In this document: piece by piece, positions 10,482-24,100 of the stretch
Numbering within the stretch: the stretch's first letter is position 1
How the letters are laid out: every line of letters begins with the position of its first letter
Source: Vitrella brassicaformis
Lineage: Eukaryota > Sar > Vitrellaceae
Direction of reading: 5' to 3'
Assembly (NCBI GenBank): GCA_001179505.1
Contig: CDMY01000351.1
Span: 36,517 to 100,516 of the forward strand
Length of the DNA stretch: 64,000 nucleotides
The notes under the pieces: generated by a model
The model's database searches: none
Seen by the model: the letters and a program-made list of their open reading frames with translations, nothing else
What the model was told of the DNA's origin: nothing
Translations under genes and position numbers: made by a program

Positions 10482-13400
10482 ATGGAGGGCGACAGCACGA
10501 GCCCAGAGCCTCCGCAGGGCAACCCAGACGCCGATGAGACCCCAGACAACGGAGAGAATGGAGCAGAGGAGAGGGAAAGGGATGACGGTGGTGAGAGGGA
10601 GGCGCCGGCGCCTCCAGCAGTGCGTCGTCGTGCGGCTCGGCACACCGTGGGCGCGGCTGCGTCTGTACGGGGTGTGGCGCTGAGCCCGCGGCCCGATGGG
10701 CTGCTCAAGGGACAGCCGGGGCCGTACAAGGCTCTCAACCCAGGTAATTAGTCAGCGGAAGGAAGCGACGAGCTACGTCTGCAGTGCTGGATGGATGGAT
10801 GGCGGATGATGTGGTGCAGATTTGTTGGAGGCTGAGAGCTTCCCGTTAGACGACTTGAAGAAGATCTGCTCATTCCTGAAAATGGACGTACGAGAGGGAA
10901 AGACAGACAGACAGACATGCACTGCAGTGAGGACCATCAGTGTGTGTCTGGTGTGTGTGTTGGTGCAGACGGACGGGACGGAGGTGAGTCTGCTGAAGCG
11001 CATCAAGGCCCAGCACTCATCCGACAAAGTCCCTAGAACCACCGTACGTAAGACACACAGAGATAGATGGCAATCTGATCTGCCCGTCCATCACTGTATG
11101 TATCCCCCATTGCAGGTAGATCCCCGTCTCTGGGACCAGTTGATGAAGGACGACAGCCACCCCAACTCCGCACCATCCCAACAGCAGCAACAGCAGCAGC
11201 CCAACCGGATTGGTGCTGGTGCGGGTGCGGGGGGAAGGGGCTCGTTCGGCGGCCGGCTGGTGTTCGGCGGGCAGGGCCGTGGGAGGCGGTCGGTGGCGGG
11301 GAGTGGCCGGGCTGGCAGGCGGGCCGCGGCCGTCAACAGGGACAATGACGATGACGTCGTCATGGGTCAGACAGACAGATGAGATGGATGGCGAGGGGAG
11401 GGGCAGGGGCTGGGGAGGGAGGGAGTTGTCTGGTCACTGTGTGTATGTGTGTGGTGTGGTGTGTATGGTGTGTGGCGTGGCGTAGATGACCCTTTGCCGC
11501 TGCCGCAGAACCTCCACCTGCTGCCGCTGGAGGGACTAGACCTATCGCACGAAATCACCACGCCATGTGGTCGGCTTGACGTGACCACACACGCACACTC
11601 AGACACGGGCAACGACCGATCCCGATGTGTGTGTGTGTGTGTATGTGTGTGTGTCAGAGGTGCGCGTGGGTTCGACTAGCGACGTAGAGATGGAGGGCAG
11701 CCAGGACGGCCCCGACGCCGCCATTGCCGCCAAACAGAGTATCCTCAGGTAAGGGACACAAACAGACAGACCCATACGCACACCGTACACTCTCATGTTA
11801 GGCAAACAAATCCGTCTCTGTCTGCTGCGTGTCTGTCTCTGTGTGTCCTTCAGACGCCGCAAGGGAGACTCCCCGCTCATACAGAGGGACAAACGTAGGA
11901 AGCCAACACCACCACCACCACCACCAAAACACACACTCTCCCCACTCCCTGTCTCCTGCGCGAGTATCAGCCCTCCCCGGTCCTGGCAACGTCCGCGGCG
12001 GCCCCAGCAAGGGTCGTCCCGAGGCCATCCTGGACATCATCGGCATCAGCGGCACATACGACCACCCCTACATACCCAAACGGGAGAGGGACCAGTACGG
12101 CCTGCCGGGCAGGCCCAAGGAGATGCTCGTCTACCAGACCATCACCGAGATGAGCTGCCTTAGGAAGGACCATGGCGAAATGGTCAGAGAGAATGGCAAA
12201 AGCAATTGGGCAAAAGGGGAGGATCGGAGAGAGCAGAGGGGCTCATGCATTTGTCTGTCTGTCTGTGTGGGATGGGCGTTCGGCCACCTGATCAATCAGA
12301 GTGTGGAGGAGTTGCGCTATGAGGATTACCTGCTGACGGGCGAGATGGACGTCAAGGCTCTCGAGCCTGTGCCGCCGATCGCCGTCCCCGCTTTAGACTT
12401 CAACCGACACGACCAGGATGACCACAATATCGACGCACCCTCACCCTCACCCCCCTCGCCGCCCCCTGTAAGCAGCTCAGACAGACAGACAGACCATCCT
12501 CCGTGTCTGTCTGTCTGTCTGTCTGTCAGGCGGCGGTAGCTGGGGGTGGTGTGGGTGATGTGGGCACTCCCCCTCCAGTGGCTGCTGGCTGTGTGGCTGT
12601 GGGTGTTGGTGTGGGGAGCAGCAGCGGGACCTCTGACGACGCCGACGAGTTTCACTCATGCCAGGAGGAGTCAGGAGAGGGCGAGGGGGACGGCGGCACA
12701 CCGGTGCCCGCCATACCTAAGGACAAGGACGGCAGTACTACGGACAGAGGTGACTGACGAGAGACAGACAGGAGGAGGGAGGGAGGGAGGCAGGAACAGA
12801 GTTGCGTGTTGGTTGCTTTGTGTTCAGGTGGTGCTGCTGCAGCAGCGGGCACTAAGTGCGTCCGCTTCGGCGATGTGGTCGTCATAGAGAGAGGCAGAGG
12901 ACCGGCCAGTCAGGATTCCAGCAGCCCGAGCAGCGGCAGCGGCGACGGCACATCAGGCAACCACCGCCATCACCCCCTCTCCCCTCCCCCAGCAGCAGTA
13001 CCAGCCACACCGCCCCTTCCCGGCCCACAAACCTCACCCTCTCAGGACGGCCAGGGCCCGCTCCGCACGCCGCCCCCCGACACGACCACACAGAATGGCA
13101 CACAGGATGACGGCGATGGGGAGGGCGATGGGGATGTCTTCCCTGACGGCGCCCCCTCAGAGGACGACAAGCGCCGCACTCAAGGTGGCACGCCTAATCC
13201 TGTCGTCAAGAAACGCACACGCATCGTGGCCGAGCAACAGCAGCAGGAGCAGGAGCAGGAAGAGCACCAGCAGGAGGGAGAGGGAGAGGGAGATGGTGTA
13301 GGGGATAATGGTGACTCGGGTGGTGTTGGTGTTGGTGTGAGGGTGTCTGTGCCTGGGCTGAAGCGCGCGATGGTGTTCAAGCTCAGCAAGGAGGGCATGC

Positions 13401-14162
13401 TGCACGAGCTAGAGGAGGGAGAGAGCAGGGAGGCAATAGGTGCGTGGCACCACACACCATCACATCAAGGGCGGTTAGCTGTCCTTTCACTCTCCTGCTT
13501 CATCTCTCTGTCTGTGTGTCTCTCTCAGCTGCCACCGTCCGCGGCCCCATCCCGACGCTTTACGAGGCGTCGGGCTTCGAGCGTCGGCGGCAGGCCATGG
13601 CCGTGTGGTCGTCGCACATGGGGGACCTCCCCCAGTCGCCGCCCCAGAGGAGCCGGTCGCCCCACAACCGACGCGCCACACTCATGGGCACACCCACACC
13701 TCAACCTCTATCGCCCAGACGGGGTCAGTCAGTGTGTTCAGCAGATACGCTGCCTGCCTGAGGCCTCCCTCTCACCCACCCACTCTCTCTCTGTGTGTGT
13801 GTCTCTGTGTGTGTGTGGTTGTGTGTGTGTGTAGGTGTGAAGCGGTCGCATCCTTCGCCCAGCCCCGACGAGGACGATCAGGCTGGCGAAGAAGCCATGG
13901 CGGATGAGGTTGGTGGTGGTGGTGGTGGTTGTGGTGAGGATGAGGTGGAGTCCCCGCCACGCAAGAGGGCCAAGAAGGACAGGAGCGTCCGGTTCTCGCC
14001 CATCAATGAGGTTGGTATGCATTGCTTGCAAGAGAGGAAGACAGACAGACATGGATTGCATTGCAGGGACTATGTTGGGTCGCATGTCATGTGTGGTGTG
14101 CACTGCAGGTTCAGATCATGGATAAGGAGGGGATGTTCCGCCAGTGGAGCCCCAACGGATGA
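10482..14162 (+). CDS. Nucleoporin-like protein with a GLEBS-like motif (838 residues)
   Basis: Fourteen exons: 10482-10743, 10820-10887, 10969-11043, 11116-11365, 11486-11580, 11660-11748, 11854-11894, 11971-12182, 12300-12467, 12530-12749, 12828-13439, 13529-13723, 13835-14010 and 14109-14162, total 2,517 nt. Exons 8-9 join VYQTITEM to SVEELRYEDY. This follows the order of the NUP98 GLEBS segment, which binds Rae1/Gle2 during mRNA export (YQSITAM-type block, then EELRxEDY). NUP98 FG repeats are missing; instead there are Gly/Gln/Pro-rich disordered tracts and basic KKR clusters that look like nuclear signals. Two short elements recur: VRFGD/VRFSP, and KEGML/KEGMF followed by HEL or RQW at the very C end. 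The exon 6 acceptor (11660) is the least certain junction. A nuclear-pore or Rae1-binding role is inference from the motif. Confidence 0.65.
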
Positions 14163-15131
14163 GACAGACGAGTGAGCACCGAGGCTGGACTGGCGGACGG
14201 GCCACGCCACGCCACGCCGCGCCACGCCTCTCCTCCCATACTGACAGATAGCCACCCGCCCACAAAGCCATCTAGACATCTAGACACACACACACACACA
14301 CACGCACACACACACGCACACACGTCACTTCACACATGTGGATCGGATCGACCAGGAAGGGAAGGTTGTGGGCCAGGTCCGTGTGAGTGAGTCGTATCTA
14401 TCGCACATTACATTGCACGCAGGGAGCCCTGGACGGTCGCCAGAATTCATGCGTGTCTGGCATGCACATCTATCCCATACACACATCAGCAAAGGATCGT
14501 CGTTGTTTGTCTGTCTGTCTGCCTGGCTGGCTGCCTTTGTGTTCGAGTGCAGTTTGGGGCAGGCGGGCAGGCGGGCACGCAGGCTCTGGGTGGGGAACAA
14601 ACAAGGCTTGTCTGTGTTCTGTGTGTCTCGTTGTCCTCCTGGTCTGCCCTCTTGCTTTGCAAGAAAAGGCCAGACACACACACACACGCACCCGACCCCA
14701 CCCGAAGCCACCCCATCAGGGCGCCCGCCTGCCTCCTCTGTGTGTCCGTTGCGTTGCCTTTCGGTTCATTGCTGCCTGCCTGGACGCGTGTGTGTAGAGA
14801 GTTTGGCTGGCTGGCTGCCTTGTGTGTGGTTGCAAACGTTGATCGGGAGGGACATGGTCGATTCGACGAACAGATGGATGAACAGATGGATGGATGGAAG
14901 GATGGATGAGTGAATGAGCTGTCGGTCGGCCGTCGACACCATCATACACACGAAATGTCATGGAGTCGACACGCAGCCTCCCACCAGTCAGCCACACGAG
15001 CCACCGAGAGTGTCTATTCACAGGCAGTTAGGCAGGAGAAGGCCTCCGCTGTCAAAGAGTCTGGCCTCGCTGTACACGTCATCCATTCACGCGTCACCTG
15101 CCTGCAGACACTGAGCTCACGTCGTACTCAC
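14163..15131. other. Intergenic region, repeats only
   Basis: This stretch lies between the 3' ends of two convergent genes. It holds CA runs (about 14285-14325), TGTC runs (about 14510) and GGAT runs (about 14875-14910). Frames across it are open but low in complexity. No gene or RNA is recognised. Confidence 0.6.
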
Positions 15132-18100
15132 TCACAAGCAGCCGCCGACAAACATCCTCACAAACCTCCCCGTCAGATCAGCGGCCTCGCCACTGATATC
15201 CCCGCTGCCATGGCACTGCCCCCCTCGCGCGTCGCACAGCATTGCGAGCGAGTCGAGGAGGGTGGCGAGGGACGACTGCGCTGACTCTGACGCATCCTCG
15301 TCCCAGAACGGGGGCACAGGAAGGGCGTGGTTGCCGTCGGTGTCCTCAAGGGCTGATGTCTCCTGAAGACGTAACACGCCATTCCATATTCACCGTGTGT
15401 GTGTGTGTGGGTGTCGGTACCTACCTCTTCAGGTGCTTCGCCATCTCCATTGCCCTTCATGATTTCGCCGCAGAATGGGATGACCTTCTTCCGTCGCTGT
15501 ACCGCTGCCCCGTTGCCGCCGCCATTGCCACCCAACACGTCAGCCACACTTTCCAGCAAATGGATGAAATAGCCCCATTTGGGAAATGACGCATCGATGC
15601 CATCAGAGAGGAACGTGACGGACGCTTTGGGCTGAGACAGCCGAGTGGCCTCCGACCGGAGACGGTCGCTGAGGCCCTTCCACTCCTTGCGAGACACCAC
15701 CAGACGGGAAATCACTGGGCTGCTTCCACCGCCCAGCACCACACAGGTCAGCACGGCTCGGGTAGAGGGAGACACGCTCCGCTCAGTGACATCCATGAAG
15801 GTCGCAGGCGACCACCTGAAGAGCACCTGCGCTTCTCCCTCCTCAGTGAGTCCCTCGGTCTCTTCGTCTGTGTCCATTAGTCGGGGGAGGGAGGGGAGCT
15901 TGTATGTGTTAGGCAGGGCGGCGAGCAGGGACAGGTGCAGCTGGTCGGTGAGCAGGCGGAGTGGGCCGTCGAGGGAGTGGAAGAGGGAGTCCTCGCGACG
16001 GACCGATTGCAAAGTCATCTGCACATTCAGCGCTGTCAGGCCTGAATCCACACCGCATAGAAACAAGCGAGCCGTGCGTGCGATGGACGAGACATGCATA
16101 CTCACCTGTGGCCCCATTGGCGTACGGCAGACCTCCCTCCTCTCCCTGCCTCGCGAGAGCGATGGGTAGGTCACTCCGCACCACCGGCGGCACCTTCGAC
16201 GCATCTATCGCCCCGCCCCCTGCGCACTCCGCCACTCTCAACTCGGCGGCCCCCAGCTCGGCTGACGCCTTCATCAGCTCAACCACGCACACCAGTGCGG
16301 CGGGGTGCTCCCTGATGGGATGGAAATACGCCATCAGGCTGCGCACCCCTTCGCTGAAGAGGCGGTGGGTGAGGGCGGTGTCTCCGCTGGCGAAGGTCTG
16401 GGTGAGATGGAGACATGCGACGGTGACATTGAAGAGCTTGACGGCGTCGGGGGGTGGGCGAGGAGAGAGAAGGCGGTCACATTTGAGCAGCAGGGTGACA
16501 CCAAAGACATACAGATACCCCACGTGGAAGGCGTCGGAGAGGCTGCACAGCCGGCTGAGGGCCTCCGTGATGTGGAATCTCGCCTCATCCAGCCTTGCCG
16601 TCTCCATCAGCCGCTCGGCCAACATCAGTTCGGCGTGCACTCGCAGCAGCTGGTGGGGCACATAGCGGCTCTGCGGCACCCTGCTGTCGTTGGCAGAGCG
16701 GCTTTCCTCTCCCTCCTCCCCATTCCCCTCCTCTGCCCTCAGAATGCCCTCGCCCATCTCCTGCTTCTCCAGCCACTGGGCCAGGAGGGATGGCGGGGGA
16801 GGGATGATGGGAAGACCAGTGGGCTCAGTGGGCAGCTCCTTTGGTGCGGCAGAGCGTAGAGGGATGTGCTGGTTTATGTCGAGCGGGTGCAGGTCGAAGC
16901 CGAACGAGCGGATGTTGCCGTCGAGGCTCTTCATGGCCGCATCCATGTGCTGGATCAGGAAAACCTGTCTCCTCTCCCAAGCCTCCCTCGTCTCGCCGAT
17001 GTCAGTCCATCCCTGTGGCGGCCTTTCTGCCTTCGTGCTGACCTTCTTCATCTCCCCGAACGACGCTTTTCTCGGCTGAATGGTCTTGTGTCTCTCGCTC
17101 TTGTCTGTCAGAGTGGCGCCCTTGCCTCCTCTCTCCCCCCTCTCCCCCCTCTCGAGCACTCCAGGCGCTTGTATCACCACCGCACATAGCAGCAGGCGCA
17201 GGTAAGCCACAGGGGGGTATGCCTGATGCATCCCCTCCACCCGCCCCAACACGTCCTTCGCCGTCACGCAGGCCTCCAAGAGCTCGCCCTTGAGCATCAG
17301 CATCTGGCACTTCGCCACGGCAATGTCCACGCGGCTCAATGGGTCATCAAACCCACTTGGTGCGGACGCAGAGACCGTCTGTGTGGCCTTTGGCGGCGGG
17401 GGGTGGGGCAGTGTGGCGAGGGCGGTGGTGCGCTCGGGTGATGGGAAGCGGTGGGAGGGTACGGGCGGTGCGGATGGAGGGGGGGCGTCCGCTTCTCGTT
17501 GTGCATGCTGTATGTGTGTGTTGAGGGCGCTGAGTCGGCCCTGGCGATAGAGCAGGTGCAGCAGATGGCAGCGCAGACGGAGCCACACCTGAGCAGGCAA
17601 GTACACAGACACGGAGGGAGGGACACATCACACGGGTCATGCATGGCTGTCTGTCGAGGAAAGATCGATCACCTTGACATCCGGCCCCTTTCTCATTTGT
17701 CTCTTGGCCTTGCTGGTGTCACTGACGCTGGCGGCCTTGGATGACGCCGCCACTGCCGAGCCGCCCCCGCCCTCTCTCGGGCTGGCCTGGAGGCTGCCTG
17801 CGCTCTCGCCCTGCTTGGTTGCCTGCGGCTTGAAGGTCTGCATGGCCGCCAGCAGGTGCGCCACGGCTGCAGAGAGGGAGCCACGGCACTCCTCCACTCG
17901 GGCCAGAGACCGATAGATGCTAATAAGCAAATCTGACTCGTCGGCGCTGCATCGCGTTGCACGACGCATAAAGGCACAGGACACACACATGACATGGACA
18001 CAGAGAGACGTGGGTGAATGTCTGCCCCTCGTGAGCACCTGAGTGCTTTCGGCTGTGTCTTGTCGGACTTGGTATCCACTGGCTGTGGCGGCGGTGCCTT

Positions 18101-21100
18101 GCCCTTTCCTGCCGGCGCAGGTGCCGCCTTGCCCTTGGCAGCTGCCTTGCCGGCGGCCTCGGCTGCTGCTGCGGGTGGTTTAGGTGCAGAGGAGGTCAGG
18201 GCGGAGAGAGCCGCGTTGAGGAGGTCGTCTGCCATGTCGAGCATTGGTTTGTGAGGAATGTCTCCCACTTCCTGATGAGATCAGAGGAGATGCAGGAGTG
18301 TCTGACGGTTGGATGGATGGGCGTACCTGTGGCTGTGTGCGGAGTTGTTGGTGTGAGGCAAGAGCGAGCAGCCACTCGCCTCGCACCACTGTCCAAAAGG
18401 CGCTGCAGTAGCCGTCGTAAACATCCATAAGACGCCTGCACCCCCCCACATGCACACACCAAAGGAAAATCTGCGGACTTCCATTTCCTCCCTCCCTCCC
18501 CCCCCCCCCCCCCCNNNNNNNNNNNNNNNNNNNNNNNNNNNNNNNNNNNNNNNNNNNNNNNNNNNNNNNNNNNNNNNNNNNNNNNNNNNNNNNNNNNNNN
18601 NNNNNNNNNNNNNNNNNNNNNNNNNNNNNNNNNNNNNNNNNNNNNNNNNNNNNNNNNNNNNNNNNNNNNNNNNNNNNNNNNNNNNNNNNNNNNNNNNNNN
18701 NNNNNNNNNNNNNNNNNNNNNNNNNNNNNNNNNNNNNNNNNNNNNNNNNNNNNNNNNNNNNNNNNNNNNNNNNNNNNNNNNNNNNNNNNNNNNNNNNNNN
18801 NNNNNNNNNNNNNNCCCCTCTCTCACTCAGCCAGCTGCCACTGCCCCATCTCCGTCACCGCCTTATCGTTGGCCTCGTCATCAATCGGCAGGTCGTTGCG
18901 GAACGGCGCCGGACAAGGGTCGGTGTTGATGGCGTCAGATCCGCCTCCCGTGTCTCCTCGTGAAGGGTCGCCATCGTTGCCTCTGGCAGGTGATGTGATG
19001 GATGAGTCGGTGGATGGGGTGAGGAGTGAGGGGAAGGGGAGGTCGTGGCCGCGCGAGATGGACCAGATGAGCCGCTGAGCCGCAGCAAAGTCGCCAATCC
19101 TGACAGACAGAGACACCGAGAAGGTTGCACTGCACATGGAGGGGTGTGAGGAAGCGTGTGCGGCCGACCGTATCAGAATGGATGCTCGCATGAGTCGCGA
19201 CTTGCATGTTCTTTGGGCGTTGCGGCAGATGTCTATCGCGATGTGTTCGTGGAGTGCACAGATGCCCACGAGAGGCGCCAGGGCGAAGTCGTATAGCTGC
19301 AGCGTCTGCACGAACCACTCCAAGGCCTGTCAGCCACCATACCATCGAAGAGAGTAGGCATCATCCCTCCCGAATCGTATCTCTCTCTTCGATCTTACCT
19401 CCAGAACAGCGACTGGGTCGACGCCGCCCACGCCGGGCTGCGCAAACGCCCCCGAGCCCATCCGCCACCCCTTGACCACCTCACGCACCCGCACGTCCCA
19501 CACAATCCCAACACCGGTGCCATTGTTATCGTTGTCGGGTGGCGCATGTGTGTGTGGGGGATGTGCGGCGAGCAGCTGTGTGATAATGGCTGATGCGAAG
19601 AGGGAGACATTGAGGTGCAGCGATGCCTGTGATGGGTGGACGAGTGTTGCGGTGCGGTGGAGGGCGAGGAGGGAGAGGAGGCAGCACTCCGCCCGTGTGG
19701 GTGTCTCGGGGGCACACAGCTCCAGCTGACAAGGCAAGCGGCATCCATCCATCCATATGTAGCATCACCCACACTCCCACTCTCACCCACCTGTTGCCAC
19801 GTATCGATGGCGTTGACACTCCTGTAAGTGAAGTCGACTGCCTCCCTCCAGGCCTTGCCCGCCCCCTCTGTGTCTCTGCCCACCCACAGCAAGTGGCCCA
19901 GCTCCAGCAGCGCCTGCACCACCAGGTTGGTCAGCTGCTTCTTGCGCAAGAGCTCAATCGTCTGCCGATAAGACGACACCAGCCGAGACAGATCAGCGTT
20001 GGAGGGCCGACCTGAGTGAGACGCACCAAAGGCCTTTTACCTCCCCTCTTTGTGTGTATGTGTGGAGTAGACGGAGGTTACTTGTGTCTGTGCTGCTGTT
20101 GTTGCTGCTGCTGCTGTCTGTGAGCTGCTGCACGAACTGGGTGAGTGTTCGTTTGTTCTGTCTCCACTCGACGATGGCTGCCGGGGTGGCCTTGCGGGAG
20201 CGGTCGACAGCGGCGGTGAGCAGACTGTGGAGGGCCCTGAACGACCGCAGCTCCTCATACTGACGGAGCGCCCCATACACACACGTGTTTTACATGTGTG
20301 TCGGATTGTCGCCCTTTCCGCTCGCGCTCACCTGTTGGCTGAGCACGTCGGCATAGACTTGCTTTCTGTGGTTGTAGAGCTGCTCCTCATCAGACAAGAG
20401 ACCAGCCAACGCCAGGGCCCTGCGTACACACAGAGAAAGGATCGCGTTGCGTGTAGAAGTGTGTGGTCCGCGAGTGTGAGCCGCCCGCACGTACCGCGCT
20501 TTTCTCCTGTCCTTGACTTTGTTGTAGTGGTCGAACTCTGCCTGTGTGGCCGAGACATGCTCCTCCGTGGCCTTGATGGCCGCACGGCACTGCTCTATGA
20601 CATGCTCTTGAGCGGAGAGTGCGAAGGGCAGCAGCTGACCTGCATCACCACAGACACAGTATGGTTGGTTACTCGTGGGCGTGTGTGTCTGTGTGTGTGT
20701 GTGTGTGTGTGTTGTGGGTATGGGTGCGTGTTTTGCTGACTGACCGGCGAATGAGTCGTTGGTGAGGGCGTTGAACTGTCTGATGATGCCTATGACAGCC
20801 GGCCACTTGCGGCGTGTGAAAGCGCACTGCACAGCGATGCCCACCAGACGGCCCAAGGCAGGCACATCCACGCCGCTGCTCACCATCCCTGCACTCACAC
20901 ACACATAGACACACACACATAGATGGGATGGAGACAGTTGGTGGGATTGGCTGGCTCACCTTACCTTCGAACCACTGGTCTTCTCCCCTGTCTTCGTCCC
21001 CCTCCCCCTCTCCCCCTCTCAGCTTGGTGGCCTCCATCGTACCCTCCCGCCCGCCACGCCAGGGCAGATCCAGCGCACTCCGGCGCGATGTCTCCTCCTC

Positions 21101-24100
21101 GGTGCTCTCTTGCTGCTGCTCGCTTCTGCCTTGGATGCAGGATGGAATGGCTGGCGGCTCCTGTGCCAGCTCTTCCAGCTGCTCGTTCGGCACCCACTCC
21201 TTCTCCCCGCCCCTCTCCTCCTGTCGTCTCCTTAGCACCGCCATGCAGTCCATCGTCACTTGGCACAACACCACCACGTCCAACCACAGACCCTCCCTTG
21301 CCGCCGCATCTCCGCCCTGTTCTTCGTCTTTGTCCTCATCAGTGGTGCCTGTTGTGGGATTGGCAAGCTCGTGTGGCGTCGGGCAGAGGTGCAACAGTGC
21401 GTTGAGGGCGGCGAGTGAGGCCACCATGGCCAGCCGGGGGGAGCCGGAGAGGTGTGCCAGCACGGCCGCCTTAACGAGACAGGACAGGATCGTCTCGAGC
21501 AGTCTCATGCCCTCCTGTCTCGTCACTTCTCTCCACGACGGAAGAGGGGGCTCCTCGGCGTCCGCCTCCTCTGCCCCCTCATCGTCATCTTCGTTCTGTC
21601 CCTCCCCCTCTCTCTCTTCGCCTGTAGTCTCTGGCTCAGCAACAGCAGCAGCAGCAGCGGGGACTCTCTCCACCTCGGGTAGCTGCAGCTGCATGACGTC
21701 ATAGAAGGCGAAGTGGCCAGGAGGGATGGAGAACACCTCCCTGTCGCTCTCCTCATCGCCGCTCTCTGCTTCCGGCGGCTGTGCCTTGAGTCTCTTCTGC
21801 AGCTGGGCGAGGGCCAGTGAGGCTTTGAGAATCATCACCTCTGCCAGCCAAGCGGCCGACGGGTGACGCATGACCTTCTCCCGCAGCTCCAGGCTGGTGG
21901 GCGGGGGCGGTGGTGGCTCCTCTGCCTCCTCGCCTTCATCACCCTGCTCGCCGGATTCCTCTCCTTCTTCGCCCTCCTCCCCTTCCTCTGTGTCTTTGGC
22001 CTTTGTCTCTTCGGTTGGCGGCAGGGTGACGGCTGATAGAGGAGCCGACTCGATGACGGACGCATCTGTGGTTACGAACGCCCTCTCGATGCCGACTATG
22101 TCTTCTACAGTCTGGCTGACGCCCTCTGACTCATCACCGCCACCCATCTTCTCCGCGACCTCATCCACAGCTGCCAAATCCTCCGTCTGCTCGTCTGCCC
22201 CCCTCAGTCCCTTTACAGTGAGGAATCTCCTCAGGCTCAGCACCGCCACTTGCGCCCACAGCGGGTGATCGACAGGCAAGGTGCCGTCGCGACACACCTG
22301 CAGCGCAGCACCGTACTTGCCATCGCCAAAGTGCCGGAGGATCGTCGTCAGTGGCTCCTTGGCTGCATCGTGTCCGTGCTCTGTGGATGGCAGGAGAGTG
22401 AACAGCCGCGAGGGAATGTCAGACGATGTGAAGTGCCCGGTGAGTGCGAGAAGCAGGGTGAGGTCTCCAACGCCCTTGAGCTGGCCCACCAGTGGCTGCA
22501 CGGCGGGCGAGGCCGTGTAGCGGTCGGCAGAGTCGCTTGACAGAAGGGGAGGAAGGTAGGGAAGCTGGCTGAGCTGTGTGGCGGCTGTGATGATGTGGAA
22601 CACCAGTGAGGCCACCGTTGCCCTGGCCTGGGGGTCCCAACCCACTCGAGGCTCGCCGTTGGCATCATCCCCCTCTGCTGATTCTGATGTTGCTGCGATG
22701 CCCTCCACAGCCACGATGGCCTTACTGAACGCCTGAAGGAAAAAAGATAGTGGGAAGAAACGGTGTGTGTGTGCGGGGGTGCGTGTGCGGACCTCCAGTA
22801 GCTGTGCTGGTTTGGTCTTGAGGGTGAGGAATGGCTGGGCGCTCCAGAGGATCAGAGACACACACCGGAAGACCGTCTCGCTCTCACCAGACCTACACAC
22901 ACAAGCGGCAAATGGGCAGAGAAAGGACACAGCACGTGAAGACGTACAGCAGGTACCTCCTGGCGGCGTCGAGAGCGATGAGGACCTCATTGAGCATGCG
23001 AAAGATGGCCACCTGCATTGTATGTAAACGAACAAGGAAGAAAAGAGTGATGCTGCTGCGTCACCTGTCTACCTACCTGTGCAGCACGATTGCACGGGAA
23101 GGGAAGACTGGGCTGCTGCTGGACAACCCTCTCGTACTGACGAATGTCGACAAGAAAGAGGCAATCGATCATTCCGTTTGTGCTGCTGTGTGTGTCTGTA
23201 TGCGGGTACTTTGTTGCATATGCATTTGGCAAAGCCATCCAGTACTGCCGTGCCGATCCTGTCTGCAGAAAGCACACACGTGCCATCCCATCTCGTGTCT
23301 CTCACCGACCTGCCCACCTACCGGCGACATCGGTTTTGAGCTGCCACTCGCCCAGGCCCCCCCTCCATGCGTGTTTCGGCTTCCGCTCGCACATCCACAG
23401 CCACAGCTGGCGCCAACACGCGTCCAGCACCGCAACCACATCCAGCCGCTGGGCCACCTCGAGCACCCGACACAGCAGTAAAGGAACAGGCAGAGGCAGG
23501 TACGTGCCTGTGGGAAAGAGAGACATCTGTCAATGTTGATATGGGTGTGTGGCTGTGTGCATGGTTGCCTATGGTGGGTGAGGTGGGGCTGATCTGTATG
23601 TCAGTTGGCGGAGGGAGGGGGTCCCCCCCGCTGGTGCGGATCTGGTGCTTGAGCTGCCGCAGGGTGGCCATGCCCTCATCGCCACTCTCTGCAGCGGCCG
23701 TCAGGGCGTCGCTGTAGGACGTGCTCTCGTACGCACACGCAACTGAGCCACACAAAGACACACACACACAAAGACACACACACCCCCAATCCACACGTCC
23801 CCCGCCCCTCCTCTCTTGATCTGCCATTCATTCATCATTACAAACATAATGTGCATTTGGCGTCAGGTCCCGTATCTCCACTGCCGTCGCGCCCCGCTGC
23901 GCCACGCCAGCACCCTTGAGGTGCGTGTGGATCGTCGCCACCATCACCGACGTCCCTCCGCCGTAGGGCTTGCCGTACGCCACCACATTGAGGTGTGGCA
24001 TGCCACTGGGCGTGTGGGGCAGTAGCAGCCGGACAGACGTCGGCGAGCGGCCGATTGGGAGGGGGCCGGGGGTGGCCAGCCGGCCCTTGTGGGGAGATGG

